Part shown: piece after piece, positions 45,717-54,415 of the stretch | Layout: every line of letters begins with the position of its first letter | Numbering within the stretch: the stretch's first letter is position 1 | NCBI RefSeq assembly: GCF_010671565.1 | Contig: NZ_JAABOQ010000004.1 | Coordinates: 496,001 to 560,000, forward strand | Origin: Spongiivirga citrea | Lineage (GTDB): Bacteria; Bacteroidota; Bacteroidia; Flavobacteriales; Flavobacteriaceae | Length of the DNA: 64,000 nucleotides | Reading direction: 5' to 3' | Notes under the pieces: generated by a model | The model's database searches: none | The model's input: only the letters and a program-made list of their open reading frames with translations | Told to the model about the DNA's origin: nothing | Made by a program: the position numbers and the translations under genes

Positions 45717-47483
45717 TTAAGCCACTTCCTCATTCATAAACTGCACTTCGTATAGATTTCGGTAGTAACCGTTTTCGATAGTGAGCAATTCGTCATGCGT
45801 GCCTTCCTCAACAATATGACCTTTATCCATGACAATGATCTTATCGGCTTTTTTAATAGTCGCTAATCGGTGAGCGATGACGATGGATGTCCGGCCTTCG
45901 GTTATTTTATCAGTCGCATCTTGTATAAGTTGTTCTGAATTAGAATCGATCGAAGACGTTGCTTCGTCTAGTATCAATACACTCGGATTACTTACATAGG
46001 CACGTAGAAAAGACAATAACTGACGCTGACCTGAAGATAACATAACACCACGCTCTTTTACATTGTATTGATATCCTCCAGGTAAAGAAGCAATAAAATC
46101 GTGAATACCAATTTGTTTTGCAGCTGCTATGACCTGCTCTTCGGTAATATTTCCGTCTTTTAAAGTGATGTTGTTTAAAATAGTATCTGCAAACAAGAAA
46201 ACATCTTGCAATACCACCGCAATCTGATCTCTGAGTGCTGCAAGCTTGATATCTTTCACATCGATACCATCAACCAATATACGTCCATTATCGATCTCGT
46301 AAAATCGACTTAGTAAGTTAATAATAGTCGACTTACCAGCTCCGGTAGAACCAACGATCGCAATAGTCTGACCGGCTTTTACATCTAAAGATATACCATG
46401 TAGTACTTCTTCGTCTGGGATATATGAGAAATGGACCTTGTCAAAGACAATATCACCTTTTAAGTCTATATTTTCAATGGTTCCAGTATCCTCAATTTGA
46501 GAATCAGTATCCAGTATTTTAAACACTCGTTTGGCTGATACCATTCCCATTTGCAACGTATTAAACTTATCAGCTAATTGGCGTAATGGCCTAAATAACA
46601 TTGGAATGTACATGATAAAAGCGAATAACTCTCCTGAAGTAGATTGCGTTTCTAATACAACCATTAATCCGCCATACCAAGCGACTAAACCAATCGCAAT
46701 CGACGAGGATAATTCTGCTATTGGAAAAAAGATCGAGTTATACCAAATCGTTTTTAACCAACCTTGTTTGTGGCGCTCATTAATCGCCTTAAACTTTTCG
46801 AATTCCCGATCTTCACGTGTAAACAACTGTAATATTTTCATACCTGTTACACGTTCCTGAACAAAGGTATTTAGGTTGGTAATTTCTGTTCGCACTTCTT
46901 CAAAAGCCTTCTTCATATTACGTTGAAAAACCCTCGTCGCATATACGATAAATGGCAAAACCGTGAATACGGTTAATGCCAGTTTCCAATTCATATACAG
47001 CATAAAGCCTGCAACCACGGTCATTTTAAGTAAATCACTAAAAATAGTAAACAGGCCTTGTCCAAAAATATCTGCAATACGTTCCATATCGGTAACGGCA
47101 CGCGTGACCAACATTCCTACAGGACTGTTGTCGTAATACTTCTTTTTAAAACCGAGCATTCTGGAAAACAACTTGATTCTTACATCACGCACGACCGACT
47201 GCCCTAACCAACTTGCATAAAAAATAAATAGTAGTTGAAATAATACCTCGGCCAGCAGTAATCCGCCCATTAGCAGTATGTAAAACAAGAAACCATTTTC
47301 ATCCTTTACAGCCACATTTTCATCAATAGCATACTTAAGGACTCCCGGTCGCAATGCACTTGAGGCTGACAAGAAGATAGCAGAAAATAGCACGATAGTA
47401 AATATCAAACGGTAGGGTCTCGCAAAACCAAATAAGCGTTTGAATAATTTAAAATCGAATGAGTTGTCCTTTTTAACTGGCAT
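45717..47483 (-). CDS. ABC transporter, fused permease/ATP-binding (MsbA-type exporter)
   Basis: 588 residues: six-helix ABC membrane domain (about 20-310) then the ATPase with Walker A GSTGAGKST, Q-loop VVLQDVFLF, signature LSSGQRQLL, Walker B VLILDEATSSID and H-loop IAHRL. A homodimeric or heterodimeric exporter of lipids, peptides or drugs in the inner membrane. It lies 8 bp downstream of truA. The substrate cannot be read from sequence. Confidence 0.92.
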   Translation of the reverse strand: MPVKKDNSFDFKLFKRLFGFARPYRLIFTIVLFSAIFLSASSALRPGVLKYAIDENVAVKDENGFLFYILLMGGLLLAEVLFQLLFIFYASWLGQSVVRDVRIKLFSRMLGFKKKYYDNSPVGMLVTRAVTDMERIADIFGQGLFTIFSDLLKMTVVAGFMLYMNWKLALTVFTVLPFIVYATRVFQRNMKKAFEEVRTEITNLNTFVQERVTGMKILQLFTREDREFEKFKAINERHKQGWLKTIWYNSIFFPIAELSSSIAIGLVAWYGGLMVVLETQSTSGELFAFIMYIPMLFRPLRQLADKFNTLQMGMVSAKRVFKILDTDSQIEDTGTIENIDLKGDIVFDKVHFSYIPDEEVLHGISLDVKAGQTIAIVGSTGAGKSTIINLLSRFYEIDNGRILVDGIDVKDIKLAALRDQIAVVLQDVFLFADTILNNITLKDGNITEEQVIAAAKQIGIHDFIASLPGGYQYNVKERGVMLSSGQRQLLSFLRAYVSNPSVLILDEATSSIDSNSEQLIQDATDKITEGRTSIVIAHRLATIKKADKIIVMDKGHIVEEGTHDELLTIENGYYRNLYEVQFMNEEVA

Positions 47484-47491
47484 TAATAATT

Positions 47492-48235
47492 CTATTTTTT
47501 AATCGTTTCAGGATATTCAATTTTTGACAAATAGAGTGCATGTCCTGGCACTGAAGCCCCCGCTTGTTGGCGATCTCTGCTTTCGATTACAGAAACCAAA
47601 CTAGACACATCTTTCTCAACTAGACCAATAGGTAACAAGGTCCCAACAATTGCTCTAACCATGTTGCGCAAAAAACGATCGGCTGTAATGGTAAAGATCA
47701 GCATATTATCTCGTTTCTGCCAACTAGCTTGTGTTATTTTACAGTTATAGGTTTTTACATCAGTATTCGATCTAGAAAAGCATTTAAAATCAGTATGCTC
47801 TAGTAAAATTGCCGAAGCTTTATTTAATAAATCGACATCCAATACTCGGTTTATTTGGTAAGCGGTATCCGATAAAAAAGGATTTTTATTTAAAGTTATC
47901 CAATATTCATACGTCCGACTTGTTGCGTGAAATCGAGCGTGCGCATCATCCTTGACTTGAAAGAGATTATAAATTGCCACATCATGTGGCAAGAAAGAAT
48001 TTAGCTTACGAATCAAACTAAGTTCATCTATAGGCGACTCTAAATCAAAATGTAGAAAGTATTGTTTGGCATGAACACCAGTATCTGTCCTACCACAACC
48101 AACCACTTTTATAGCCTCTCTAAGCAAGGTAGAAAGTGCTTTTTCAATTACTTCTTGTACAGTTATTGCATTAGGCTGTAATTGCCAGCCATGATAGTTT
48201 TTTCCGTTATAAGCGAGTTCTAGAAAGTACCTCAA
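47492..48235 (-). CDS. truA: tRNA pseudouridine(38-40) synthase TruA
   Basis: 247 residues. Family motifs: YNGKNYHGWQLQP near the start, the catalytic Asp in GCGRTDTGVHAKQ (around 52-64), FHATSRTYEYWI and RFLRNMVRAIVG. It isomerises uridines 38-40 in the anticodon arm of tRNAs. It is the first gene of a pair with the ABC exporter; a TATATTTG box lies 24 bp upstream of the start. Confidence 0.96.
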   Translation of the reverse strand: MRYFLELAYNGKNYHGWQLQPNAITVQEVIEKALSTLLREAIKVVGCGRTDTGVHAKQYFLHFDLESPIDELSLIRKLNSFLPHDVAIYNLFQVKDDAHARFHATSRTYEYWITLNKNPFLSDTAYQINRVLDVDLLNKASAILLEHTDFKCFSRSNTDVKTYNCKITQASWQKRDNMLIFTITADRFLRNMVRAIVGTLLPIGLVEKDVSSLVSVIESRDRQQAGASVPGHALYLSKIEYPETIKK

Positions 48236-48258
48236 TGAAATGGCTTTGATTCAAACAA

Positions 48259-48266
48259 CAAATATA
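48259..48266 (-). promoter_or_regulatory. Candidate -7 box for truA
   Basis: On the minus strand TATATTTG matches TAnnTTTG and is identical to the boxes before tRNA-Arg and ftsY. No -33 TTTG is visible at 19-21 bp, so the call rests on the box and its position. Confidence 0.5.
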
Positions 48267-48339
48267 CCTCTATTATGAATATTTAATTTGATGTATTAAC
48301 TTTTGATTGTGATATTCGCATTTCAAAATTGATCTTATA

Positions 48340-48831
48340 TTGAAAAAGATACTGCTGCTCTCCGATACGCATAGTTATATCGACGATCAAATACTAAAAT
48401 ATGTCGATCAGGCCGATGAAGTGTGGCATGCGGGCGATATTGGGCATTTAAAGGTTACTGACGCGATTCAAAAAAAGAAGCCCCTTATTGCAGTGCATGG
48501 AAATATTGACGACGCAAAAATAAGACAAGAATTCCCTGAACATCAGCGATTTTTTTGTGAAGGTGTTGATGTTTGGATTACCCATATTGGAGGTTATCCA
48601 CCCAAGTACAATATTCGAGTAAAAGATGAAATAAAGGTAAATCCTCCTAAATTATTTATTTGCGGTCATAGCCATATTTTAAAAGTAATGCCCGACAAAA
48701 AATTGGGTGTTTTACATATGAATCCTGGCGCGATAGGCAAACATGGATTCCATACAGTTCGCACCATGTTGCGATTTACAATTGACGGAAATGACATTAA
48801 GGATTTGGAAGTTGTGGAGATGAAAAGGTAA
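48340..48831 (+). CDS. YfcE/MJ0936-type metallophosphoesterase
   Basis: 163 residues with all calcineurin-like metal motifs: LSDTHSYID (residues 7-15), HAGDIGH, VHGNIDD and ICGHSHI. Such small cytoplasmic enzymes hydrolyse phosphodiesters; the natural substrate is usually unknown. It begins with TTG; no better in-frame ATG exists before the first metal motif. It is divergent from truA and convergent with the bstA-like gene. Confidence 0.88.
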   Translation: MKKILLLSDTHSYIDDQILKYVDQADEVWHAGDIGHLKVTDAIQKKKPLIAVHGNIDDAKIRQEFPEHQRFFCEGVDVWITHIGGYPPKYNIRVKDEIKVNPPKLFICGHSHILKVMPDKKLGVLHMNPGAIGKHGFHTVRTMLRFTIDGNDIKDLEVVEMKR

Positions 48832-48835
48832 CTTA

Positions 48836-48876
48836 AGTATTCAGTTGGCAGTTAGCAGTTCTGCCGACTGAATACT
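48836..48876. repeat. Hairpin repeat (family 2) between convergent genes
   Basis: AGTATTCAGTTGGCAG (48836-48851), loop TTAGCAGTT, then CTGCCGACTGAATACT (48861-48876): a 16-bp stem with a single wobble position. It starts 5 bp after the phosphoesterase stop codon and probably acts as a bidirectional terminator. The core AGTATTCAG/CTGAATACT recurs at 63557 and 63732. Confidence 0.7.
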
Positions 48877-48894
48877 GAACACTAAATACTAGAT

Positions 48895-49434
48895 TCACCA
48901 GCCTTCTCGTTGGATCAAATTAGCAATATGTGCGTAGTGATGTCGACTGTGCCAAGCGTAAATTCCGGTTTGTTTTTTAAGATTGACCTCAACATCTCCT
49001 TCAGGATGAATGTAACTTCTGTTTAGCTGATCATTCGATAAGCTTTTAATTGTCGCAACTAGTTTAGCATGGATAGCTTTTAGATAATCTAACGAAATTT
49101 GAATCGGTAGGTTTCTGGCATCTTCTAACTCAGCCCAATCTTGCTCAAAATATGCCTTTATCCTTGGCTTATCTTCTGTTAATGTCCATTTAAAACGTGT
49201 ATAGCTATGGTGATGACTATCCGCTAAATGATGAACTGTTTGACGTACCGTCCAACCACCAGGTCGATAAGGTGTATTTAATTGTTTGTCTGACAAATCA
49301 GCTACTAATGCAGTTAGTTTTTCTGGAAACGCTTCTAAAACTTGAACCCAAGTATCTATTTGCTCCTGAGTGTATCGTTCTGGTGCCTCAAATTGCCCTA
49401 TTGGATATCGCAGTTTATCGAGTTGGTTGGTCAT
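48895..49434 (-). CDS. YfiT/DinB family bacillithiol-transferase-like protein
   Basis: 179 residues. Four-helix DinB-type fold; the three metal-binding His are visible in VRQTVHHLADSHHHSYTRFK and YAWHSRHHYAHIANLI. The opening YPIGQFEAPERYTQEQI is typical of YfiT (BstA), which transfers bacillithiol to electrophiles or fosfomycin-like compounds. Whether this organism makes bacillithiol cannot be judged here. Cytoplasmic; monocistronic, converging on the phosphoesterase gene. Confidence 0.87.
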   Translation of the reverse strand: MTNQLDKLRYPIGQFEAPERYTQEQIDTWVQVLEAFPEKLTALVADLSDKQLNTPYRPGGWTVRQTVHHLADSHHHSYTRFKWTLTEDKPRIKAYFEQDWAELEDARNLPIQISLDYLKAIHAKLVATIKSLSNDQLNRSYIHPEGDVEVNLKKQTGIYAWHSRHHYAHIANLIQREGW

Positions 49435-49549
49435 TATTTATGGTTTAATTCGAGCTTAAAAATACTTTATTTTTCATGTACATATGCCATCCTTTTAAAC
49501 AATAACAAAACCATAACACAATATTCTATTAAATAAGTAGATTAATCGA

Positions 49550-49557
49550 TAATTTTG
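49550..49557 (+). promoter_or_regulatory. Candidate -7 box for the peroxiredoxin gene
   Basis: TAATTTTG fits TAnnTTTG and sits 25 bp before the start codon. No clear -33 element. Confidence 0.45.
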
Positions 49558-49582
49558 TAAAATAACTCATAAAAATAAAACC

Positions 49583-50224
49583 ATGTCTACATTAAGATTA
49601 GGAGATATAGCTCCAGATTTTACAGCAGAAAGCTCAGAAGGAACTATTAGCTTTCATGAATACTTAGGAGATAGTTGGGGAGTACTTTTTTCGCATCCAG
49701 CTGATTACACTCCAGTATGCACAACCGAATTAGGGACTGTTTCAAAATACAAATCTGAATTTTTGAAAAGAAATACGAAGGTCATTGCATTAAGTGTTGA
49801 CGGATTAGAATCGCATAAAGGTTGGATTCAAGATATCAATGAAACTCAAAATACGACAGTTAACTTTCCGATTATTGCAGACGAAGATCGAAACGTTTCT
49901 GAACTGTATGATATGATCCATCCAAATGCAGATAGCAAGCTTACCGTACGATCGGTATTTGTGATTGCACCGGACAAAACCATTAAATTGATTATCACCT
50001 ATCCAGCATCTACTGGACGAAATTTTGATGAATTACTGCGCGTTATTGATTCTTTACAACTAACAGCTTATCATAAAGTAGCAACACCAGCGAATTGGGA
50101 ACATGGTCAAGAGGTAGTGATTAGTCCCTCAGTGAGCAACGAAGAAGCAGCTGAGCTATTTCCAAAAGGATTTAAAGAAGTAAAGCCGTATTTAAGATTG
50201 ACGGAGCAGCCGAATTTGAATTAA
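49583..50224 (+). CDS. 1-Cys peroxiredoxin (Prx6 type)
   Basis: 213 residues. The peroxidatic Cys46 lies in HPADYTPVCTTE and is the only cysteine in the protein, so there is no resolving Cys. The C-terminal extension (ANWEHGQEVVISPSVSNEEA, FPKGFKEVKPYLR) is typical of the Prx6 subfamily. It reduces hydrogen peroxide and organic or lipid hydroperoxides in the cytoplasm. Single gene; a family-1 hairpin repeat follows at 50240. Confidence 0.94.
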   Translation: MSTLRLGDIAPDFTAESSEGTISFHEYLGDSWGVLFSHPADYTPVCTTELGTVSKYKSEFLKRNTKVIALSVDGLESHKGWIQDINETQNTTVNFPIIADEDRNVSELYDMIHPNADSKLTVRSVFVIAPDKTIKLIITYPASTGRNFDELLRVIDSLQLTAYHKVATPANWEHGQEVVISPSVSNEEAAELFPKGFKEVKPYLRLTEQPNLN

Positions 50225-50239
50225 GGTAACAATATAAAC

Positions 50240-50291
50240 GAGTGCAGTTGAATCGAAAAAATAGGTTTCGACTGCGCTCAACCTGACATTA
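50240..50291. repeat. Hairpin repeat, family 1, copy c
   Basis: GAGTGCAGT (50240-50248) pairs with ACTGCGCTC (50271-50279, one wobble) and CGAAA with TTTCG nearer the loop. The right arm from 50266 to 50291 matches the 37805-37830 element at 20 of 26 positions. It lies between the convergent peroxiredoxin and ftsY genes, where it could end transcription from both sides. Confidence 0.68.
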
Positions 50292-50302
50292 CTAAATGTT
50301 CG

Positions 50303-51256
50303 TTATTTAAAAAATGAATCGACGAATTCGTATTTATTAAATACCTGAAGATCTTCCATACCCTCTCCTACGCCGATATACTTTACAGGAATTTGAAACT
50401 GATCAGAAATCCCGATCACAACACCACCTTTTGCGGTACCATCTAATTTTGTAACAGCTAGGCTAGTCACTTCGGTAGCTGCAGTAAATTGTTTTGCTTG
50501 TTCAAATGCGTTTTGACCTGTTGAACCATCTAGTACTAATAATACATCATGTGGAGCATCACCTACTACTTTCTGCATTACGCGCTTTACTTTAGTAAGC
50601 TCGTTCATTAAGTTGACCTTATTATGAAGTCGGCCAGCTGTATCAATAATAATCACATCAGCATCTTGAGCAACACCAGATTGTAAAGTGTCAAAGGCTA
50701 CGGAGGCAGGATCACTTCCCATATCTTGTTTTACGATAGGTACTCCTACCCGATCTGCCCATACTTGTAATTGATCGATCGCTGCAGCACGAAACGTATC
50801 TGCTGCGCCAAGCACGACCTTAAGTCCCTTGGCATTAAATTGATGTGCTAACTTTCCAATAGTTGTGGTTTTACCAACTCCATTTACGCCAACAACCATT
50901 AATACATACGGTTTTTTATCGGTTGGAATAGAAAATTCTGTTTCCTCTCCTACATTGGTTTCTGATAACAAACCAGCTATTTCTTCACGTAGTATTACGT
51001 TAAGCTCATCGGTACCTAGATACTTGTCATTTGAGACACGTTCCTCGATACGTTCAATAATTTTTAAAGTAGTGTTTACCCCAACATCAGATGTTACCAG
51101 AATTTCTTCTAGATTATCTAATACGTCATCATCTACCTTCGATTTTCCAGCGACAGCCTTACTAAGCTTGTTAAAGAAACTGGTTTTTGATTTCTCAAGT
51201 CCCTTATCTAAGGTTTCCTTTTTATCAGAAGAGAATATTTTTTTGAAAAAACTCAT
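50303..51256 (-). CDS. ftsY: Signal recognition particle receptor FtsY
   Basis: 317 residues. N domain at 1-95, then the SRP GTPase: G1 GVNGVGKTTTIGKLA, DTFRAAAIDQL, G3 DTAGRLHNK, G4 TKLDGTAKGG and the closing GVGEGMEDLQVF. The acidic A domain of E. coli FtsY is missing, as in most Bacteroidota. It docks SRP-bound ribosomes at the inner membrane. It follows the rpmB-rpmG-DUF4295 genes after a hairpin and an apparent promoter of its own. Confidence 0.97.
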   Translation of the reverse strand: MSFFKKIFSSDKKETLDKGLEKSKTSFFNKLSKAVAGKSKVDDDVLDNLEEILVTSDVGVNTTLKIIERIEERVSNDKYLGTDELNVILREEIAGLLSETNVGEETEFSIPTDKKPYVLMVVGVNGVGKTTTIGKLAHQFNAKGLKVVLGAADTFRAAAIDQLQVWADRVGVPIVKQDMGSDPASVAFDTLQSGVAQDADVIIIDTAGRLHNKVNLMNELTKVKRVMQKVVGDAPHDVLLVLDGSTGQNAFEQAKQFTAATEVTSLAVTKLDGTAKGGVVIGISDQFQIPVKYIGVGEGMEDLQVFNKYEFVDSFFK

Positions 51257-51349
51257 GTGCTGAGCTGTGGTTTTAGTTATTGGTTGTGCTTTAAAACCTG
51301 GTTCTTACAATACGGTTTTATCAGGAAAAGCATCAAAAATTTAAGTTGC

Positions 51350-51357
51350 CAAATATA
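51350..51357 (-). promoter_or_regulatory. Candidate -7 box for ftsY
   Basis: TATATTTG on the minus strand, matching TAnnTTTG, about 94 bp before the ftsY start and immediately after the hairpin that closes the ribosomal-protein operon. Confidence 0.5.
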
Positions 51358-51366
51358 CAAAAAGAA

Positions 51367-51395
51367 AAAGCTACCTGTAGACTACAGATAGCTTT
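51367..51395 (-). terminator. Hairpin terminator after DUF4295
   Basis: AAAGCTA-C-CTGT ... ACAG-A-TAGCTTT forms an 11-bp stem with one mismatch and a 5-nt loop, with flanking A/T runs. It lies 24 bp after the DUF4295 stop codon on the minus strand, separating that operon from ftsY. Confidence 0.7.
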
Positions 51396-51418
51396 GTATT
51401 ATTATGAAAAATAATGTC

Positions 51419-51568
51419 TTACTTTTTCAAAAAGTCGTTTACCAATTCAGGAGACATTACTGCCTCTACAAATGTGTAAGCTCCAGTTTTTGGGGATTTT
51501 ACCATTTTGATAGCTTTTGTAAGTCTTTTTGAACCTGTCTGTAACGTTGCTACTGATTTCTTTGCCAT
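51419..51568 (-). CDS. DUF4295 small basic protein
   Basis: 49 residues, MAKKSVATLQTGSKRLTK at the start and ELVNDFLKK at the end. DUF4295 is a short, lysine-rich family found almost only in Bacteroidota, always after rpmB-rpmG, as here (rpmG stop at 51612, 43 bp upstream). It is probably a ribosome-associated protein; this is inferred from composition and position. Confidence 0.9.
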   Translation of the reverse strand: MAKKSVATLQTGSKRLTKAIKMVKSPKTGAYTFVEAVMSPELVNDFLKK

Positions 51569-51611
51569 GGCTTATATGCTTTTGGATTTTTCTTAGAAGA
51601 AAATTCCCTAA

Positions 51612-51794
51612 TTATTTAATCTCTTTATGAACAGTCATCTTCTTCAAGATAGGATTGAATTTTTTGATCTCAATTCTATCTGGAGTATTTTTCTTATTCT
51701 TAGTAGTAATGTAACGAGAAGTTCCTGGCTTACCAGATCCTTTGTGCTCAGTACACTCTAATATAACTTGAATTCTATTTCCTTTCTTTGCCAT
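51612..51794 (-). CDS. rpmG: 50S ribosomal protein L33
   Basis: 60 residues, full length. [38 protein letters not shown] and [15 protein letters not shown] are standard L33 segments. It lacks the Cys pairs of zinc-binding L33 forms (only one Cys), so it is the zinc-independent type. It lies between rpmB (15 bp upstream) and DUF4295. Confidence 0.96.
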   Translation of the reverse strand: MAKKGNRIQVILECTEHKGSGKPGTSRYITTKNKKNTPDRIEIKKFNPILKKMTVHKEIK

Positions 51795-51809
51795 TGTACT
51801 CCTACTTTA

Positions 51810-52046
51810 TTATTTGATAAAGCCTTTGGCTTTAGCTTCTTTTAAAACTGCTGAAATTCCTTTTCTATTAATATTCTTCAAAGCTGAAGCAGAAACTTTC
51901 AACGTGATCCATTTATCTTCTTCAGGAATGTAAAAACGCTTTTTCATTAAGTTCGCATGGAACTTTCTTTTCGTCTTGTTCATTGCGTGCGAAACGTTGT
52001 TTCCAACCATCGCTTTTTTTCCTGTAAGTTCACAAACTCTAGACAT
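51810..52046 (-). CDS. rpmB: 50S ribosomal protein L28
   Basis: 78 residues, full length. MSRVCELTGKKAMVGNNVSH with the L28 segment TKRKFHANLMKKRFYIPEE and a C-terminal KGISAVLKEAKAKGFIK. First gene of the rpmB-rpmG-DUF4295 operon. Confidence 0.97.
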   Translation of the reverse strand: MSRVCELTGKKAMVGNNVSHAMNKTKRKFHANLMKKRFYIPEEDKWITLKVSASALKNINRKGISAVLKEAKAKGFIK

Positions 52047-52125
52047 TATTCTTAACTTTTAAATAGTTATCTTAAAACAGGGTGCAAAATAACGAATAAT
52101 TAATGGTTCTGACAAATAAAAAAAT

Positions 52126-53373
52126 CTAGTTTTTTGAAATTTCTCGAAGCAACATTTCCATTGCTTTATTCACCGCTTTTTGTGTCACCCGAACGCGGTG
52201 ATTTCCTAGATTAAATTTTTCAGAATATACTCCTTCCGGAGTTGCTAAACCAATAAAAACAGTTCCAATTTCAGCATCAGAATCTCCTTTGGTTGGCCCT
52301 GCATTTCCAGTAGTGGCAATAGCGTAGTCTGCATTCATCACTTTTTGAACTCCTAGTGCCATTTGTTCAGCAACCTCTGCACTTACAACAGAATGCTGAT
52401 TGATTACAGTTTCATCAACACCTAACATTTCCGTTTTAGATTGGGTTGCATAAGTCACTACTCCTCCCTTAAAATATTTTGAAGCTCCAGGAACAGAAGT
52501 CAAATGTTCGGCTAGTTTTCCGCCAGTACAGCTTTCTGCCAAGGCTAAAGTGACTTGTTTTTCTATTAATTTTCTACCAACAACAACCTCGATGGCATCG
52601 GTCTCTTCTAAACCAACTATGATGTCTCCTATTAATGGGTATAGTTTTTCAATAAACCCATCTATCTGCTTATCTAAAACCTCCTTATCCCATCCTTTGG
52701 TAGATAAACGAAGTCGTACGCGCCCTAAATTTGGTAAGTATGCCAACTTTATATGTACAGGCAAACTATCTTCCCATGCTTCTATTTTTTCTGCGATAGC
52801 ACTTTCCCCAAGCCCATATGTCATTACTGTTTTGTGCAGAATAAATGGCAGTTTGAATTCTTTTTGAATACGCGGAAGCACTTCCAACTGCATTAATTGC
52901 TGCATTTCAAAAGGAACTCCAGGCATAGATATGACAACTTTCCCGTTACGCTCAATCCACATTCCAGGGGCTGTGCCATAGTTGTTGTTTAAAACAGTAG
53001 CCGATGTTAAGACTAACGCTTGCTGCCTGTTAAGATCAGATATCGGAGTCGTTATATACTTTCGGAAAATAGCTTCAATGTGCTCTAATACAGCATCATC
53101 TTGAACTAAGGTGTCATCGAAATATTCGCAAAGTGTGTGTTTGGTAACATCGTCCTTGGTAGGACCTAAACCACCCGTTATGATAAGAATGTCAGCGCGC
53201 TCTTCTGCCTCCTTTAAGGCCGTTAAAATATGCTGACGAGAATCGGAAATAGAACTAATTTGCGCGACCTCAACACCTATTTTATTGAGTTCTTTACTAA
53301 TAAATGCAGAATTAGTATCTACAATTTGACCGATGAGTATTTCATCACCAATCGTAATAATTTCGGCTTTCAT
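52126..53373 (-). CDS. cinA: CinA family protein (nicotinamide-nucleotide amidohydrolase type)
   Basis: 415 residues with both CinA parts: N-terminal molybdopterin-binding-like domain ([42 protein letters not shown]) and the C-terminal amidase ([28 protein letters not shown]). The C-terminal domain deamidates NMN and the N-terminal domain may act as a nucleotide pyrophosphatase. Its start overlaps the Hpt gene's stop by one base. Cytoplasmic. Confidence 0.94.
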   Translation of the reverse strand: MKAEIITIGDEILIGQIVDTNSAFISKELNKIGVEVAQISSISDSRQHILTALKEAEERADILIITGGLGPTKDDVTKHTLCEYFDDTLVQDDAVLEHIEAIFRKYITTPISDLNRQQALVLTSATVLNNNYGTAPGMWIERNGKVVISMPGVPFEMQQLMQLEVLPRIQKEFKLPFILHKTVMTYGLGESAIAEKIEAWEDSLPVHIKLAYLPNLGRVRLRLSTKGWDKEVLDKQIDGFIEKLYPLIGDIIVGLEETDAIEVVVGRKLIEKQVTLALAESCTGGKLAEHLTSVPGASKYFKGGVVTYATQSKTEMLGVDETVINQHSVVSAEVAEQMALGVQKVMNADYAIATTGNAGPTKGDSDAEIGTVFIGLATPEGVYSEKFNLGNHRVRVTQKAVNKAMEMLLREISKN

Positions 53374-53717
53374 TACAAGTCAAAGTCCGACTTTAATTCA
53401 GCTATAGCACTATCAATCACAGCAACAACCTTTTCGAAAATAGAATCGATATTATCAGGGTCTTTACCTCCATACTTACCCCAGTCTTGTACTACGATTA
53501 AGTCCTCGAGAATACCAACCTTAAACATATCAATAGTCGACTTCATTTTGTGCGCAGTTTGATGAGTTTGAGTATAATTCTTGCTTGCTACGGCTTCTTT
53601 TAAAACCTCAAGATCAGCTGGCATTTCTTCGACAAAGCTTTGCGCTACCGCTTTTACGAATCCTTCATCACCGCCAGCAATTTCATGTATGTTGTCTAGC
53701 TTATAATTTACTTCCAT
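53373..53717 (-). CDS. Hpt domain protein
   Basis: 114 residues, a single histidine-phosphotransfer domain. The phosphorylatable His is in [15 protein letters not shown] (H-K-x-K-S, around residue 57). It would pass phosphate between a hybrid kinase and a response regulator encoded elsewhere; no kinase is in the window. It lies between FAH (2-bp gap) and cinA (1-bp overlap), so the three are one transcript. Confidence 0.85.
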   Translation of the reverse strand: MEVNYKLDNIHEIAGGDEGFVKAVAQSFVEEMPADLEVLKEAVASKNYTQTHQTAHKMKSTIDMFKVGILEDLIVVQDWGKYGGKDPDNIDSIFEKVVAVIDSAIAELKSDFDL

Positions 53718-53719
53718 TG

Positions 53720-54331
53720 TTATTTTACTTTGATTGAAAAAAGTTGCTGGCCTTCTATTGAGCCCACCAATTGATCGTTTATTGACACCCTACCTACCCC
53801 GGCCGGTGTTCCTGTAAATATAATATCTCCTATCTTTAATGTAAAATATTTTGAGACATATTCAATTAACTCATCTATTTTCCACAGCATATGACTCGTA
53901 TTACCTATTTGAACCTTTTCACCATTTTGCTCTAGTTCGAAATTGATATCATCAACATTCTTAAAGTTAGATTTTGGTAGCCATTCACCAATAACAGCTG
54001 AACCATCAAAACCTTTGGCCTTTTCCCATGGCAAACCCTTTGCTTTCAATTTTGATTGCAAATCTCGAGCCGTAAAATCAATTCCTAAGCCAATTTCATC
54101 GTAATATTTGTGGGCGAATTTTTTATCTATGTGTTTTCCCAATTTATTAATTCGTACCAAGATTTCAACTTCATAATGAATATCATCAGAAAAATCAGGA
54201 ATAAAAAAGGGTTGTTTTTTAATTAAAATGGCAGTGTCAGGCTTTAAGAAGACTACCGGATCGGTAGGCCTTTCATTCGCTAACTCCTTTATATGTTCAG
54301 TATAGTTTCTGCCAATACAAATAATTTTCAC
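53720..54331 (-). CDS. Fumarylacetoacetate hydrolase family protein
   Basis: 203 residues, the short FAH form. Metal site and family motifs: IICIGRNYTEHIKEL, DDIHYEVEILVRINK (the E-x-E metal ligands), GIDFTARDLQ, GDIIFTGTPAGVGRV. It is probably an acylpyruvate hydrolase or oxaloacetate decarboxylase-like enzyme of central metabolism; the precise substrate is not inferable. First gene before hpt and cinA. Confidence 0.9.
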   Translation of the reverse strand: MKIICIGRNYTEHIKELANERPTDPVVFLKPDTAILIKKQPFFIPDFSDDIHYEVEILVRINKLGKHIDKKFAHKYYDEIGLGIDFTARDLQSKLKAKGLPWEKAKGFDGSAVIGEWLPKSNFKNVDDINFELEQNGEKVQIGNTSHMLWKIDELIEYVSKYFTLKIGDIIFTGTPAGVGRVSINDQLVGSIEGQQLFSIKVK

Positions 54332-54415
54332 TAGGCTGGTACTATATTAATTTATTTTATTGATTACAAGATAGTTAATTTTCACTTTGTCAAATCCACA
54401 AGAATTAATTAACTA

